DNA from: Longibaculum muris | Lineage (GTDB): Bacteria > Bacillota_I > Bacilli_A > Erysipelotrichales > Coprobacillaceae | Assembly (NCBI RefSeq): GCF_004343035.1 | Contig: NZ_SMCQ01000007.1 | Span: forward strand, 1-64,000 | Direction of reading: 5' to 3' | DNA: 64,000 nt | The notes under the pieces: model-generated | What the model was told of the DNA's origin: nothing | What the model saw: only the letters and a program-made list of their open reading frames with translations | Databases searched by the model: none | Translations under genes and position numbers: made by a program | Part shown: piece after piece, positions 1-8,141 of the stretch | How positions within the stretch are numbered: the first letter of the stretch is position 1 | Layout: the number at the start of each line of letters is the position of its first letter

Positions 1-33
1 ATAAAAAATAACTTAATGTGTTTTTTAGTTATC

Positions 34-102
34 AAAGAAAAAAAGGACTGAGCGTCCTAAATGGTTCAAAAACCACTTAGTCGTTACAGCCCCTTTTTCT
101 TT
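34..102. terminator. Large imperfect hairpin, possible bidirectional terminator
   Basis: An A-rich arm (34-46) pairs with a C4T5-CTTT arm (90-102). Internal stems include GACTGAG with CTTAGTC and TGGTT with AACCA. Read on either strand it ends in a T-rich tract, so it may end an upstream gene outside the window or act as a leader structure for the PTS operon. No known riboswitch family was recognised. Confidence 0.4.
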
Positions 103-103
103 G

Positions 104-115
104 TGACAATTGTCA
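104..115. promoter_or_regulatory. 12-bp perfect palindrome, possible operator
   Basis: TGACAATTGTCA is a perfect inverted repeat about 50 bp upstream of the predicted PTS promoter. GACA recurs nearby, around 134-137 and 151-160. It looks like a repressor or activator site, but the cognate regulator cannot be named. Confidence 0.3.
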
Positions 116-161
116 TATAAAGAGGTGAGATTTGACATAGTGATTTTATGACATTCGACAA

Positions 162-190
162 CTGGAATGAAAACGCTTTAATGATAGAAT
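162..190 (+). promoter_or_regulatory. Candidate PTS promoter with overlapping cre-like site
   Basis: An extended -10 (TGA then TAGAAT, 182-190) lies 17 nt after a weak -35 (CTGGAA, 162-167). TGAAAACGCTTTAA at 168-181 resembles the CcpA cre consensus and sits between the two boxes, as expected for catabolite repression. The -35 is poor, so the promoter is tentative. Confidence 0.35.
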
Positions 191-218
191 ATGAGTGTCT
201 TATAAAGGAGGGAGAAAA

Positions 219-641
219 GTGAAATATGTTGTCTTAGTCAGTCATGGATTATTTGCTGAGGGATTATTTGATGCTTTAAAGATGTTGGCTGGAAAAAGAG
301 ATGATGTTATTGCTGTTGGGTTACATGATGGACAAAGTGCAGATGAATTTGCCCAAGTATTTAACCAGGCAATAAGTCAAGTAACAAGTGATGATGAGAT
401 TATTTTGTTGGGGGATTTAATTGGTGGTTCACCTTTAACGACGGCAATGAATGTGATTGCTGAACATCAAATGAGTCAAAAGACATTAGTCATTGGTGGT
501 ATGAATTTACCTTTAGCATTAACAACAGTGCTTATGAAAGATGCTTTTGATCAAGAGTATCTAAAGGAACAGATTTTAAATGAAGCACATGGTGCTTTAA
601 AGGAATTTAAAGTTGTTAGTGATGATGAGGAAGATATTTAA
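219..641 (+). CDS. PTS mannose/fructose/sorbose family EIIA
   Basis: A cytoplasmic phosphocarrier that takes phosphate from HPr and passes it to EIIB. The N-terminus has the EIIA-Man pattern VVLVSHG with the phosphorylatable His at residue 9, and LLGDLIGGSP follows in the middle of the domain. The GTG start at 219 is chosen because AAAGGAGGG (204-212) lies 6 nt upstream; the in-frame GTG at 195 has no ribosome site. The predicted 140 residues fit a single EIIA domain. It is the first gene of an EIIA-EIIB-EIIC-EIID operon with gaps under 20 bp. The substrate cannot be told from sequence alone. Confidence 0.92.
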   Translation: MKYVVLVSHGLFAEGLFDALKMLAGKRDDVIAVGLHDGQSADEFAQVFNQAISQVTSDDEIILLGDLIGGSPLTTAMNVIAEHQMSQKTLVIGGMNLPLALTTVLMKDAFDQEYLKEQILNEAHGALKEFKVVSDDEEDI

Positions 642-656
642 AAGGAGGAGATAATA

Positions 657-1148
657 ATGGCAGTAACTTTTATTCGTATTGATGATCGTATGATTCATGG
701 ACAAACTTGTACACGTTGGGCTAGAGAATATCCTTGTGATGGATTGATTGCTGTAAATGATAAAGCCGCAACAAATGATGTTTTAAAAGCTGCTTATAAA
801 GCAGCAAGTGGTAAAAAAACATTTGTCTGGACATTGGATGATTTTAAGAAAAAATCAGCTAAAGTACTTGCAAGTGATACACGTTATTTCTTAATTGCTA
901 AAAATCCTATAGACATGTGTAAGATTTTAGTTGAACAAGGATTTCAATGTGATATTGATACAGTGATTGTAGGACCTTGTAATGATCGAGAAGGGGCAAT
1001 TAAATTAGGTAATAATCAATCGATTACTCAAGATGAAGCTGATGCTTTTGAGAAAATGGCAAAAGCTGGTTATAAGATTAAGTTCGCATTACTTCCTGAT
1101 GTTTCTATTGGAACTTGGGATGATTTTAAAGGTAAATTTGGATACTAA
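657..1148 (+). CDS. PTS mannose/fructose/sorbose family EIIB
   Basis: The 163-residue EIIB subunit that phosphorylates the sugar during uptake. FIRIDDRMIHGQ near the N-terminus is the family signature, with the active-site His at residue 14. The length matches a free-standing EIIB of this family. It is preceded by AAAGGAGGAG and lies 15 bp after EIIA, so the two are cotranscribed. Sorbose-, mannose- and GalNAc-type EIIB proteins share this signature, so the sugar remains open. Confidence 0.93.
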   Translation: MAVTFIRIDDRMIHGQTCTRWAREYPCDGLIAVNDKAATNDVLKAAYKAASGKKTFVWTLDDFKKKSAKVLASDTRYFLIAKNPIDMCKILVEQGFQCDIDTVIVGPCNDREGAIKLGNNQSITQDEADAFEKMAKAGYKIKFALLPDVSIGTWDDFKGKFGY

Positions 1149-1166
1149 TAAGAGGGGAGAAAAAGT

Positions 1167-2003
1167 ATGGAAATTAGTTGGTTACAAGCAGCATTGCTTG
1201 GATTATTTGCTTGTTTATCAAGTATGCCTGGACTTGGTGGAACTTCAGTTGGGAACTACACTTTAGGGAGACCATTAGTCGGAGGTTTAGTATGTGGAAT
1301 TATTTTAGGTGATATTGCAACTGGCATTTTAGTTGGGGTAGCTATGCAAGTTGTTTATATTGCTTTAGTTACACCAGGGGGAACAGTTTCTGCTGATGTT
1401 CGTGCAGTCAGCTATATTGGGATTCCATTAGCAATGATTGCAATTAAGAGTTATGGTTTAGATGCAGCTTCAGCTGATGGGGCAGCTATGGCAACTTCAT
1501 TTGGAACAATGGTTGGAACTTTAGGAACAGTTTTATTCTATGGAACAGCAACAATCAACTTGGCATGGCAACATGTTGGATGGAAAGCCGTAGAAAAAGG
1601 TGATTTTAAGAAGCTATATGTTGTTGATATGGTTTTACCTTGGATTTCTCACATTATTTGTTCATTTATTCCTACATTGATTATGTGTAAAATGGGTGCT
1701 CCTATGGTTGATATGATTAAAACATATTTACCAATGGATGGTGTTGCAATGATGACATTATTTACTGTAGGGTCTTTATTACCTTGTGTTGGGATTGCGA
1801 TTTTATTAAAACAAATTGTTACAAAAGCAATTGATTTTATTCCATTTTTCTTTGGATTTACTTTAGCTGCTGCATTAGGAATCAATTTAGTGTCAGCAAC
1901 AGTTATTGCTGGTATGTTTGCTTTAATTAACTATCGTATTAAAATGTTGACTGTACAAAAAAGTGCAACAGTTGATGTAGATGATGACGAGGAGGATATT
2001 TAA
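1167..2003 (+). CDS. PTS mannose/fructose/sorbose family EIIC
   Basis: A membrane channel subunit of 278 residues with about seven or eight hydrophobic segments, the usual size for EIIC-Man. The early SMPGLGGTSVGNYTLGRPLV region and the following GDIATGILVGVAMQ helix are typical. A GAGGGG ribosome site precedes the start. The acidic C-terminal tail (DVDDDEEDI) resembles the acidic end of EIIA from the same operon. It is followed within 2 bp by EIID, with which it forms the transport complex. Confidence 0.92.
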   Translation: MEISWLQAALLGLFACLSSMPGLGGTSVGNYTLGRPLVGGLVCGIILGDIATGILVGVAMQVVYIALVTPGGTVSADVRAVSYIGIPLAMIAIKSYGLDAASADGAAMATSFGTMVGTLGTVLFYGTATINLAWQHVGWKAVEKGDFKKLYVVDMVLPWISHIICSFIPTLIMCKMGAPMVDMIKTYLPMDGVAMMTLFTVGSLLPCVGIAILLKQIVTKAIDFIPFFFGFTLAAALGINLVSATVIAGMFALINYRIKMLTVQKSATVDVDDDEEDI

Positions 2004-2004
2004 A

Positions 2005-2841
2005 ATGGATAAAAAATTAAGTAAAAAGACTCTAACGAAATCATTTCATAATTGGTATTATGGAAACTTGACTTGTTTTTCACAGGAACATATGCAAACA
2101 TTCGGTTATTTATGTTCAATGTTGCCAATTGTAGAGGAGTTATATCAAGATAAAGAAAGTCAATCAAAATCAATGAAAACTTATACAGCTTTCTTTAATA
2201 CTGAACCACAAGTTGGATCAGTGATTGTTGGGATGACAGCAGGTTTAGAAGAAGCTAGAGCAAATGGTGCTCAAGATGTTGATGATGAAACAATTAATGG
2301 TTTACGTGCAGGGTTAATGGGACCTCTTGCAGGGATTGGAGATTCATTAGTTGTAGGAACTATTATTCCTATTTTACTTGGGGTGGCAATGGGAATGTCA
2401 ACAGGTGGTTCACCACTTGGAGCAATATTCTACATTGTTGTTTGGAACTTGTTTGCTTATTTTGGAATGAAGTTCTTATATTTTAAAGGGTACGAATTAG
2501 GTGGAAAAGCTGTTGATTTCTTAGTTGGATCACAAGGTGAAGCTTTAAGAGAATCAATTACTATGTTAGGTGGTATTGTTATTGGGGCAGTTGCAGCCAC
2601 ATGGGTCAATGTCACAACATCATTTACTTTGATTGCTGAAGGGGCTAAAGAACCTTATTTGGAATTACAAAAAACATTAAACAGTGTTTATCCAGGATTT
2701 TTAACTGCTGCTTTTGTTATGTTATGTTGGTATTTACTAGCAAAAAAGAAAATGTCACCAATTAAAGTTATGTTATTATTAGTTGTTATTGCATTTGTTG
2801 GTGTCTTATTAGGATTCTTTAATCCAGGTTTAAAATATTAA
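2005..2841 (+). CDS. PTS mannose/fructose/sorbose family EIID
   Basis: The second membrane subunit, 278 residues from the ATG at 2005. That start has GAGGAGG 9 nt upstream, inside the end of EIIC, which implies translational coupling; an upstream ATG at 1981 would add eight residues and lacks a site. Family features are the N-terminal SFHNWYYGNLTC-like region, the central GLRAGLMGPLAGIGDS loop, and hydrophobic helices at the C-terminus. Together with EIIC it makes the sugar channel. Confidence 0.92.
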   Translation: MDKKLSKKTLTKSFHNWYYGNLTCFSQEHMQTFGYLCSMLPIVEELYQDKESQSKSMKTYTAFFNTEPQVGSVIVGMTAGLEEARANGAQDVDDETINGLRAGLMGPLAGIGDSLVVGTIIPILLGVAMGMSTGGSPLGAIFYIVVWNLFAYFGMKFLYFKGYELGGKAVDFLVGSQGEALRESITMLGGIVIGAVAATWVNVTTSFTLIAEGAKEPYLELQKTLNSVYPGFLTAAFVMLCWYLLAKKKMSPIKVMLLLVVIAFVGVLLGFFNPGLKY

Positions 2842-2855
2842 AAAGGAGACTTATC

Positions 2856-3122
2856 ATGGAAACTCAAATCAAACAATCATATATTAAAGAAATTCAATAT
2901 CAAACACAAATGATGAATCATTTACAAAGATGGTTAAGAAATTCTATTATTTTTTCCTCAATATCCTTAGTTCTTGTTTTATTTGGACCATCTTTACATT
3001 TTGCATTAAGAATTATAGGTATCATAAGTATGATTATAAGTATTCTTGCTTGTTTTGTGATTGGACTTGGTTTGAAGAATGGTAAGGATAATATCCAAAA
3101 AATAATTGATTATATAAAATGA
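2856..3122 (+). CDS. Small two-helix membrane protein of unknown function
   Basis: An 88-residue protein with a polar, possibly helical N-terminus (about 1-28) and two hydrophobic segments (about 30-52 and 54-73). A clear AAAAGGAG site precedes it and it follows EIID by 14 bp, so it is the last PTS-operon gene before the hairpin at 3131. I do not recognise a family. The position suggests an accessory role for the PTS, which is inference only. Confidence 0.7.
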   Translation: METQIKQSYIKEIQYQTQMMNHLQRWLRNSIIFSSISLVLVLFGPSLHFALRIIGIISMIISILACFVIGLGLKNGKDNIQKIIDYIK

Positions 3123-3130
3123 TAAAAAAT

Positions 3131-3166
3131 GCTTTATTTCAATTACTGGAATAAAGCGTTTTATTT
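3131..3166 (+). terminator. Intrinsic terminator after the PTS genes
   Basis: GCTTTATT (3131-3138) pairs with AATAAAGC (3150-3157) and is followed by a T-rich run. It ends the PTS transcript or gives partial read-through into the HAD gene, whose ribosome site begins only a few bases later. Confidence 0.75.
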
Positions 3167-3180
3167 ATGGAGGGTAGAAT

Positions 3181-3972
3181 ATGTATCGTATTGTCTTTAG
3201 TGATATTGATGGAACATTATTAAATGAACAACATCAAATGACACCTTTAACACGTCAAGCAATTTTAGATTTACAACCAGATATTCCTTTTGTTATTGTA
3301 TCAGCACGTAGTCCATCAGGAATATATCCAATTTTAAAAGAGTATCAATTTTATTGTCCAATTATTGCCTATAGTGGAGCTTTGATTTTAGATGATAAGC
3401 GAAATATCATTTATGAAAAAGCAATGAAATTAAATGATGTGAAAGCAATTATTGATTATATAGAGAAACAAAATTATGATTTAAGTTGGAACTTATATGC
3501 ATATGATCAATGGTTTGTTAAAGATAAGAATGATCCTAGAATTATTCAAGAAGAACAAATTGTAAAAGCATCTTCTTTAGAAATAGATTTATTTACATGT
3601 GATATATCTTGCGTGCATAAAATCTTATGTATTTGTCATCCTCAATCATTAGAAATTATTGAAAGAGATTTAAAAGCTCAATTTCCTCATTGTACAATTA
3701 TGAAATCATCTGACCATTTACTTGAAATAATGAGTGAAGGAATATCTAAAGGGAATGCAGTGGAAAGAATGTGTCAATTGTGGTCAATTGATTTAAAGGA
3801 TGCTATAGCTTTTGGTGATCAATATAATGATTTGGATATGTTACAGAGAGTTGGTTATGGTTATGCAATGGGAAATGCACCTGATGAAATTAAAAAGGCA
3901 GTTGAAAGAGTGACTGATGATTGTAATCATGATGGAATTTATAAAATTTTAAAGCAACTAAAAATCAAATGA
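3181..3972 (+). CDS. HAD-superfamily phosphatase, Cof subfamily
   Basis: A predicted sugar-phosphate or cofactor phosphatase of 263 residues, typical for Cof-type (IIB cap) HAD proteins. Motif I is SDIDGTLL with nucleophile Asp8 and acid/base Asp10. Motif II is the Ser in VIVSAR. The motif III Lys is in SEGISKGNAV, and motif IV is FGDQYNDLDM. The start is preceded by GGAGGG. Cof proteins often sit beside PTS operons and may remove phosphorylated sugars, but the substrate here is unknown. It is one of three Cof-like genes in the window. Confidence 0.88.
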   Translation: MYRIVFSDIDGTLLNEQHQMTPLTRQAILDLQPDIPFVIVSARSPSGIYPILKEYQFYCPIIAYSGALILDDKRNIIYEKAMKLNDVKAIIDYIEKQNYDLSWNLYAYDQWFVKDKNDPRIIQEEQIVKASSLEIDLFTCDISCVHKILCICHPQSLEIIERDLKAQFPHCTIMKSSDHLLEIMSEGISKGNAVERMCQLWSIDLKDAIAFGDQYNDLDMLQRVGYGYAMGNAPDEIKKAVERVTDDCNHDGIYKILKQLKIK

Positions 3973-4023
3973 TTTTCATTTGTAGATAGGTAAGCGTATA
4001 ATAGGTGTAGGAGGTTTTTTAAA

Positions 4024-4917
4024 ATGAAAAGATTATTAAATTGTACATCTAGTGAAATGGTTAATATGACCAAAGAAGAATTAAAACAATCTATTTTAGC
4101 ATGTGAAGGAAGAACTGTTATGACAGAAACAGTTGTATCAATTCCACCTTTACTTGGAGATTTAACAAATGCTGAACTTGCAGTATCATTTGGTAGTGAT
4201 ATGGTTTTGTTAAATGTATTTGATTGTAACAATCCGCAAATTATGGGGTTACCTGAAACTGATGAACCTATTAAACTCTTAAAGAAATTAATTGGTAGAC
4301 CAGTAGGATGTAATCTTGAACCAATCGATGTAGATGCAAAGATGATGGAAAGTCGTCAAGAAATAAGTAGTGGACGTCATGCAACAAAAGAAACATTTAT
4401 CAAAGCAAAAGAACTTGGATTTGATTTTATTTGTTTAACAGGAAATCCTGGAACCGGAGTCAGCAATGCTTCTATTGAAAAAGCAATTCAATTAGCAAAA
4501 GAATATTTTGGTGGAATGATTATTGCTGGTAAGATGCATTCTTCTGGAATTGATGAAGAATTAGTAGATTTAGTCAGTATTGAAAGATTTATTGATGCTG
4601 GAGCAGATATTATCTTAATGCCTGCAGTTTATACTGTTCCTGGTTTATCTGAAGAAGAAGTGAGAAATGCTTGTAAGTTAATTAAATCTAAAGGGGCTTT
4701 ATCATTAAGTTCAATTGGAACTTCTCAAGAAGGTAGTGATGAAGCAACCATCAGAGAAATAGCATTAGTCAATAAACGTTGTGGTATTGATATTCAACAT
4801 ATCGGTGATGCTGGATGGTGTGGTATTGCTTTACCAGAAAATATTATGGCATTATCTATTGCAATTAGAGGAAAACGTTGGACATATCATAAAATGGCTT
4901 CATCTATTAATCGATAA
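4024..4917 (+). CDS. DUF7916-like TIM-barrel protein (PEP-mutase-like)
   Basis: A 297-residue soluble protein. The pattern of short hydrophobic strands (VLLNVFD, FICLTGNPG, MIIAGKMH, IILMPAVYTVPG, LSLSSIGTS, IDIQHIGDAGW) reads as a TIM barrel. The opening MKRLLNCTSSE and central EGRTVMTETVV match a Firmicute family usually found beside PTS operons and often mislabelled haloacid dehalogenase; I place it in DUF7916 from memory. GGAGG lies 9 nt upstream. A metabolic role for the imported sugar is likely, but the reaction is unknown. Confidence 0.7.
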   Translation: MKRLLNCTSSEMVNMTKEELKQSILACEGRTVMTETVVSIPPLLGDLTNAELAVSFGSDMVLLNVFDCNNPQIMGLPETDEPIKLLKKLIGRPVGCNLEPIDVDAKMMESRQEISSGRHATKETFIKAKELGFDFICLTGNPGTGVSNASIEKAIQLAKEYFGGMIIAGKMHSSGIDEELVDLVSIERFIDAGADIILMPAVYTVPGLSEEEVRNACKLIKSKGALSLSSIGTSQEGSDEATIREIALVNKRCGIDIQHIGDAGWCGIALPENIMALSIAIRGKRWTYHKMASSINR

Positions 4918-4950
4918 TAGTTATTGTAGTTGGTAAGTGGCTACAAGTAA

Positions 4951-4990
4951 AAATAACTATCTCTAACTTTGTTAAATGAGATAGTTATTT
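4951..4990. terminator. Intrinsic terminator, 13-bp perfect stem
   Basis: The arm at 4951-4963 (AAATAACTATCTC) pairs perfectly with GAGATAGTTATTT at 4978-4990, followed by more T. It closes the plus-strand operon and could also work on the minus strand. Confidence 0.85.
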
Positions 4991-5029
4991 TTATTTGGCT
5001 TATGACTAGTGAAATGTTAGAAGTAAGTA

Positions 5030-5057
5030 AAAAGAAACAGTTTTATCTGTTTCTTTT
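5030..5057. terminator. Intrinsic terminator for amt, bidirectional
   Basis: AAAAGAAACAG (5030-5040) and CTGTTTCTTTT (5047-5057) form a perfect stem with a 6-nt loop, just past the amt stop codon. The A- and T-rich ends let it work in both directions between the convergent genes. Confidence 0.85.
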
Positions 5058-5072
5058 AAGGAATTGAATCAG

Positions 5073-6758
5073 TTATTTTTCTTCATATTTTAAGGCTTTT
5101 TGACCTTGAGCACCTGAGGAAATCCTAATAACATTTTCAACATCGTAAACAAATATTTTTCCATCCCCAGGATGTCCAGTATAAAGAACTTTTTTTGCAA
5201 CATTGACAACCTTTTCAACAGGTATATCAGAGACAACAATTTCAATTTTTAATTTTGGTAATAATTGCATATTCACTTTGGCTCCACGATAATATGATGT
5301 TTGACCTCTTTGAATACCACATCCAGAGACATGGGTTGCAGTCATACCAGTAATACCAATGCCATCCATTGCACGTTTTAAGACCTCTAATTTTTCTGGT
5401 CTTGTAATAATAACAACTTTACTCAATAGTGAAGATGTTTTTTCATTTAATATAGGGGAATTTAATGGAATATCATGTGATGTTTCTAATTCATTTGATG
5501 GAAGCATATTATGACGTGGATCAAATGAAACATCCATAGCAAATCCTGCATAAGCACTTTCTAATCCATGTTCTAATTTATCCAAACCAACAATTTCTTC
5601 TTCCTCACTAACACGTAAACCAATAGTATATTTAATAATCAAAAAGACAATTGTCATTGTCACAGCTGTCCATAAGGCAACTGCACCAATACCAGTGAGT
5701 TGAGTGATGAGAAAATCAAATCCACCACCATAGAATAATCCAAGAGCTTTAGGCATTGTATCTGTTCCACAAGCAAATAACCCAACACAAATAGTTCCTA
5801 ACAATCCACATCCACCATGAACAGCGACAGCACCAACGGGATCATCAATTTTTAATTTATAATCAAGTAACCATACAACAAATACAACAACCAATCCTGC
5901 TAAAATACCAATAATAGCAGCACCAAAGATATTAACAGCATCACAACCTGCTGTAATTGCAACCAAACCAGCTAATGAACCATTAAGCGTCATAGCAACA
6001 TCTGGTTTTCCATATTTTATCCATGTAACTAACATAACAGTACAAGTCGCAAGTGCTGGAGCGACAGTCGTTGTAGAAAAAATGGTAGCTAATTGTAATC
6101 CATTTTTTGCTGCTGCTCCATTGAAACCATACCATCCAAACCAAAGAATGAAACAACCTAAAGCACCAATTGTTATATTGTGTCCAGGAATCCCATTTGG
6201 ACTTCCATCTTTATTAAACTTTCCAATACGGGGACCTAATATTTTAGCACCAATTAAGGCAGTAATTCCACCAACCATATGAATGGCACATGATCCAGCA
6301 AAATCATGGAATCCCTTTTGTGCTAGCCAGCCACCACCCCAAATCCAATGGGCTTCAATAGGATAAACAATCAAACTAATGATAATACTGTAAATACAAT
6401 AAGATACAAATTTTGTTCTTTCAGCCATTGCACCTGAAACAATTGTTGCAGCTGTTGCACAAAAGACTAAATTAAAAACAAAAGATGACCAATCTGTACC
6501 AGTAAAATTAAATAAAGGATTTTCACCCCAACCAAATAAACCTCCAACGTCAGTCCCACATAAAAATGTATAACCAACAATTAAAAATGCGACAGTCCCC
6601 AAACAAAAATCCATCAAGTTTTTCATGATGATGTTTCCCGCATTTTTAGCTCTGGTAAAACCTGCCTCTACCATTGCAAAACCAGCTTGCATAAAGAATA
6701 CTAAGGCAGCACCCATCAAATACCAAATTCCAAAAACTTCATTCAAAATCTCTTGCAT
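5073..6758 (-). CDS. amt: Ammonium transporter fused to a C-terminal PII signalling domain
   Basis: Residues 1-about 405 are an Amt/Mep channel with about 11 membrane helices. The pore twin-histidines are His160 (CAIHMVGG) and His314 (VAVHGGCGLLGT). A linker leads to a complete PII (GlnK) domain at about 446-561: KVVIITRPEKLEVL strand, T-loop GIQRGQTSYYRGA with Tyr490 at the usual uridylylation position, and the GHPGDGKIF nucleotide-binding loop. Free PII proteins plug Amt from the cytosol, so here the plug is tethered. The start has AGGAGGGAG upstream. A long leader with two attenuator-like modules precedes it. Length (561) is that of Amt plus PII and the reading frame is intact. Confidence 0.93.
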   Translation of the reverse strand: MQEILNEVFGIWYLMGAALVFFMQAGFAMVEAGFTRAKNAGNIIMKNLMDFCLGTVAFLIVGYTFLCGTDVGGLFGWGENPLFNFTGTDWSSFVFNLVFCATAATIVSGAMAERTKFVSYCIYSIIISLIVYPIEAHWIWGGGWLAQKGFHDFAGSCAIHMVGGITALIGAKILGPRIGKFNKDGSPNGIPGHNITIGALGCFILWFGWYGFNGAAAKNGLQLATIFSTTTVAPALATCTVMLVTWIKYGKPDVAMTLNGSLAGLVAITAGCDAVNIFGAAIIGILAGLVVVFVVWLLDYKLKIDDPVGAVAVHGGCGLLGTICVGLFACGTDTMPKALGLFYGGGFDFLITQLTGIGAVALWTAVTMTIVFLIIKYTIGLRVSEEEEIVGLDKLEHGLESAYAGFAMDVSFDPRHNMLPSNELETSHDIPLNSPILNEKTSSLLSKVVIITRPEKLEVLKRAMDGIGITGMTATHVSGCGIQRGQTSYYRGAKVNMQLLPKLKIEIVVSDIPVEKVVNVAKKVLYTGHPGDGKIFVYDVENVIRISSGAQGQKALKYEEK

Positions 6759-6794
6759 ATTTTCTCCCTCCTAAAAACTTTATTCCTATATAAG

Positions 6795-6912
6795 AAAAAG
6801 GCGGATTTTAAAGTTTTCACTTTAAAAACACGCCTTTGTGCTTATATAAGTTATACATTTACAAAAAAAGCTTCTGATACAATCTGTATCAAAAGCGTCT
6901 TTGCTTATGTAT
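6795..6912 (-). promoter_or_regulatory. amt leader: two tandem A1/G4 hexaloop hairpins, each overlapping a terminator
   Basis: Read on the minus strand. Hairpin P1 (6893-6906) is AAGC, loop AAAGAC, GCTT. Its 3' arm is also the start of terminator T1 (6863-6896: an 11-bp stem with one G-U pair, then seven U). Hairpin P2 (6827-6842) is AGCAC, loop AAAGGC, GTGTT, and its loop and 3' arm overlap the 5' arm of terminator T2 (6795-6837: AAAGGCG/CGCCTTT outer stem, then U5). Both loops have six bases with A at 1 and G at 4, the known ANTAR RNA-binding signature. P1/T1 and P2/T2 are mutually exclusive pairs. An ANTAR gene lies about 1.4 kb away at 8142. Confidence 0.75.
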
Positions 6913-6918
6913 GGGCAT

Positions 6919-6947
6919 AATATAACAAAAACTTTTTAAAAAGTCAA
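6919..6947 (-). promoter_or_regulatory. amt promoter
   Basis: On the minus strand, TTGACT (6942-6947), a 17-nt spacer and TATATT (6919-6924). The predicted start near 6912 places the first hexaloop hairpin about 6 nt into the transcript. Confidence 0.75.
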
Positions 6948-7033
6948 CAAAAAATTCTAAATAAAATAAACTTTTTTATTTTATTTGTAAAAAAGACAAA
7001 TGGTTAATAAATAATTATTATACTAAAAAAATA

Positions 7034-7062
7034 TTGACATCATTTGTTAAATCGCTTATGAT
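7034..7062 (+). promoter_or_regulatory. Promoter of the glutamine synthetase-like/ANTAR operon
   Basis: TTGACA (7034-7039), a 17-nt spacer and TATGAT (7057-7062). It is divergent from the amt promoter; the two -35 boxes are about 90 bp apart. Confidence 0.75.
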
Positions 7063-7081
7063 AAAAAACATAGATATATGG

Positions 7082-7127
7082 GGCGCATAAAGATGAAATC
7101 AATTTCATTTCTTTATAGCGCCTTTTT
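7082..7127 (+). terminator. Leader terminator (attenuator) before the GS-like gene
   Basis: GGCGC (7082-7086) pairs with GCGCC (7118-7122), extended inside by ATAAAG/CTTTAT and ATGAAAT/ATTTCAT, then T5. It lies between the promoter and the gene, so it would stop most transcripts unless relieved. I could not find a clear A1/G4 hexaloop competing with it. Confidence 0.75.
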
Positions 7128-7150
7128 ATATATTTGAGGAGGGGAAAAAT

Positions 7151-8137
7151 ATGAATTATACGATTGAAGATATGAAGTTGTTTTTAAAAGAACATGATGT
7201 ACAATTTATTCGTTTGGTTTTTTGTGACATTTTTGGAAATCAAAAAAATATATCTGTTAGACCATATCAAATAGAAGATATTATTGAAAATGGTTTAGTA
7301 TTTCAAGGAGGATTGTCAAAAAATCAAAAGATATTATTAAAACCTGATTTGACATCACTTGATATTTTGCCTTGGCGACCACAAAGTGGTAGTGTTATAC
7401 GTTTCTTTTGTCAGATTTGTGATGAGAAAGGAAATGTCTTAGAGAGTGATTTAAGAACATTACTACAAAATCAACAAGATAAAATAAAACAAAATGGTTT
7501 TGATATTAAACTACAATTAGGAACATCGTTTTATTTGTTAAAAAAAGATCAGTCACTTATTGTTCCACATGATGAAGCAGGCTATTTGGATGTTGCACCA
7601 ATGGATCAAGGAGAAGATATTCGTCGTCAAATATGTTTGAATTTAGATGATATGGCAATTCAAACATCGTTATCATATCATGATTATGGACCTGGACAAA
7701 ATAGTGTTGATTTAACATATCAAGATGTTTTAACAGCTTGTGATCAATTTATTACATTGAAGTGGGCTATTCAAACAAGTGCTGATTTGTATGATTTAAT
7801 AGCTTCTTTTGGGGAATTTGAAGAATGGCACGAAAATGCTTTGCATATGTGCTTTTACATTCATGATGAAAAAACATGTCAAAGTTTTTATGAAGGAATC
7901 TGTAAATATAGCCAAGATATATGTAAGTTTTTAAATTTATCCAAAGAACCTTTAGATTGTGTGTTATCAAATCATTGTATTGAATTCATATCAATACGAC
8001 CAACATGTCAACCTTATCTTGTGACTTATCTTTTCTTAATGGCGGGACTTTATGGTATAAAAAAAGTACAAACAAAGACTTTTATCCAAGATATTCTGTC
8101 ACTAACTTTATTGGAAAGCTTAGCCAAGAAGGAGTAA
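7151..8137 (+). CDS. Glutamine synthetase-like protein with a decayed active site
   Basis: 328 residues against about 440 for GSI. The N-terminal beta-grasp domain is clear (VQFIRLVFCDIFGNQKNISV, 18-37), as is the start of the catalytic domain (GYLDVAPMDQGEDIRR, 144-159) and the C-terminal family pattern (IEFISIRPT...PYLVTYLFLMAGLYGIKK). Metal-binding residues are changed: in YHDYGPGQNS (176-185) Asp178 and Ser185 replace Glu, the first-Glu strand reads GTSFYLL, and the central ATP-site segment is missing. It is therefore probably not a working synthetase. It sits 4 bp upstream of an ANTAR regulator, so a glutamine-sensing or regulator-binding role is my inference. GAGGAGGGG precedes the start. 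Confidence 0.82.
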   Translation: MNYTIEDMKLFLKEHDVQFIRLVFCDIFGNQKNISVRPYQIEDIIENGLVFQGGLSKNQKILLKPDLTSLDILPWRPQSGSVIRFFCQICDEKGNVLESDLRTLLQNQQDKIKQNGFDIKLQLGTSFYLLKKDQSLIVPHDEAGYLDVAPMDQGEDIRRQICLNLDDMAIQTSLSYHDYGPGQNSVDLTYQDVLTACDQFITLKWAIQTSADLYDLIASFGEFEEWHENALHMCFYIHDEKTCQSFYEGICKYSQDICKFLNLSKEPLDCVLSNHCIEFISIRPTCQPYLVTYLFLMAGLYGIKKVQTKTFIQDILSLTLLESLAKKE

Positions 8138-8141
8138 GAAT

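Noticed and set aside
161-180. Possible sigma-54 promoter before the mannose-type PTS, as in lev operons
   Set aside because: The GG and GC elements are 9 nt apart rather than 10, the surrounding consensus is poor, and no LevR-type activator is in the window.
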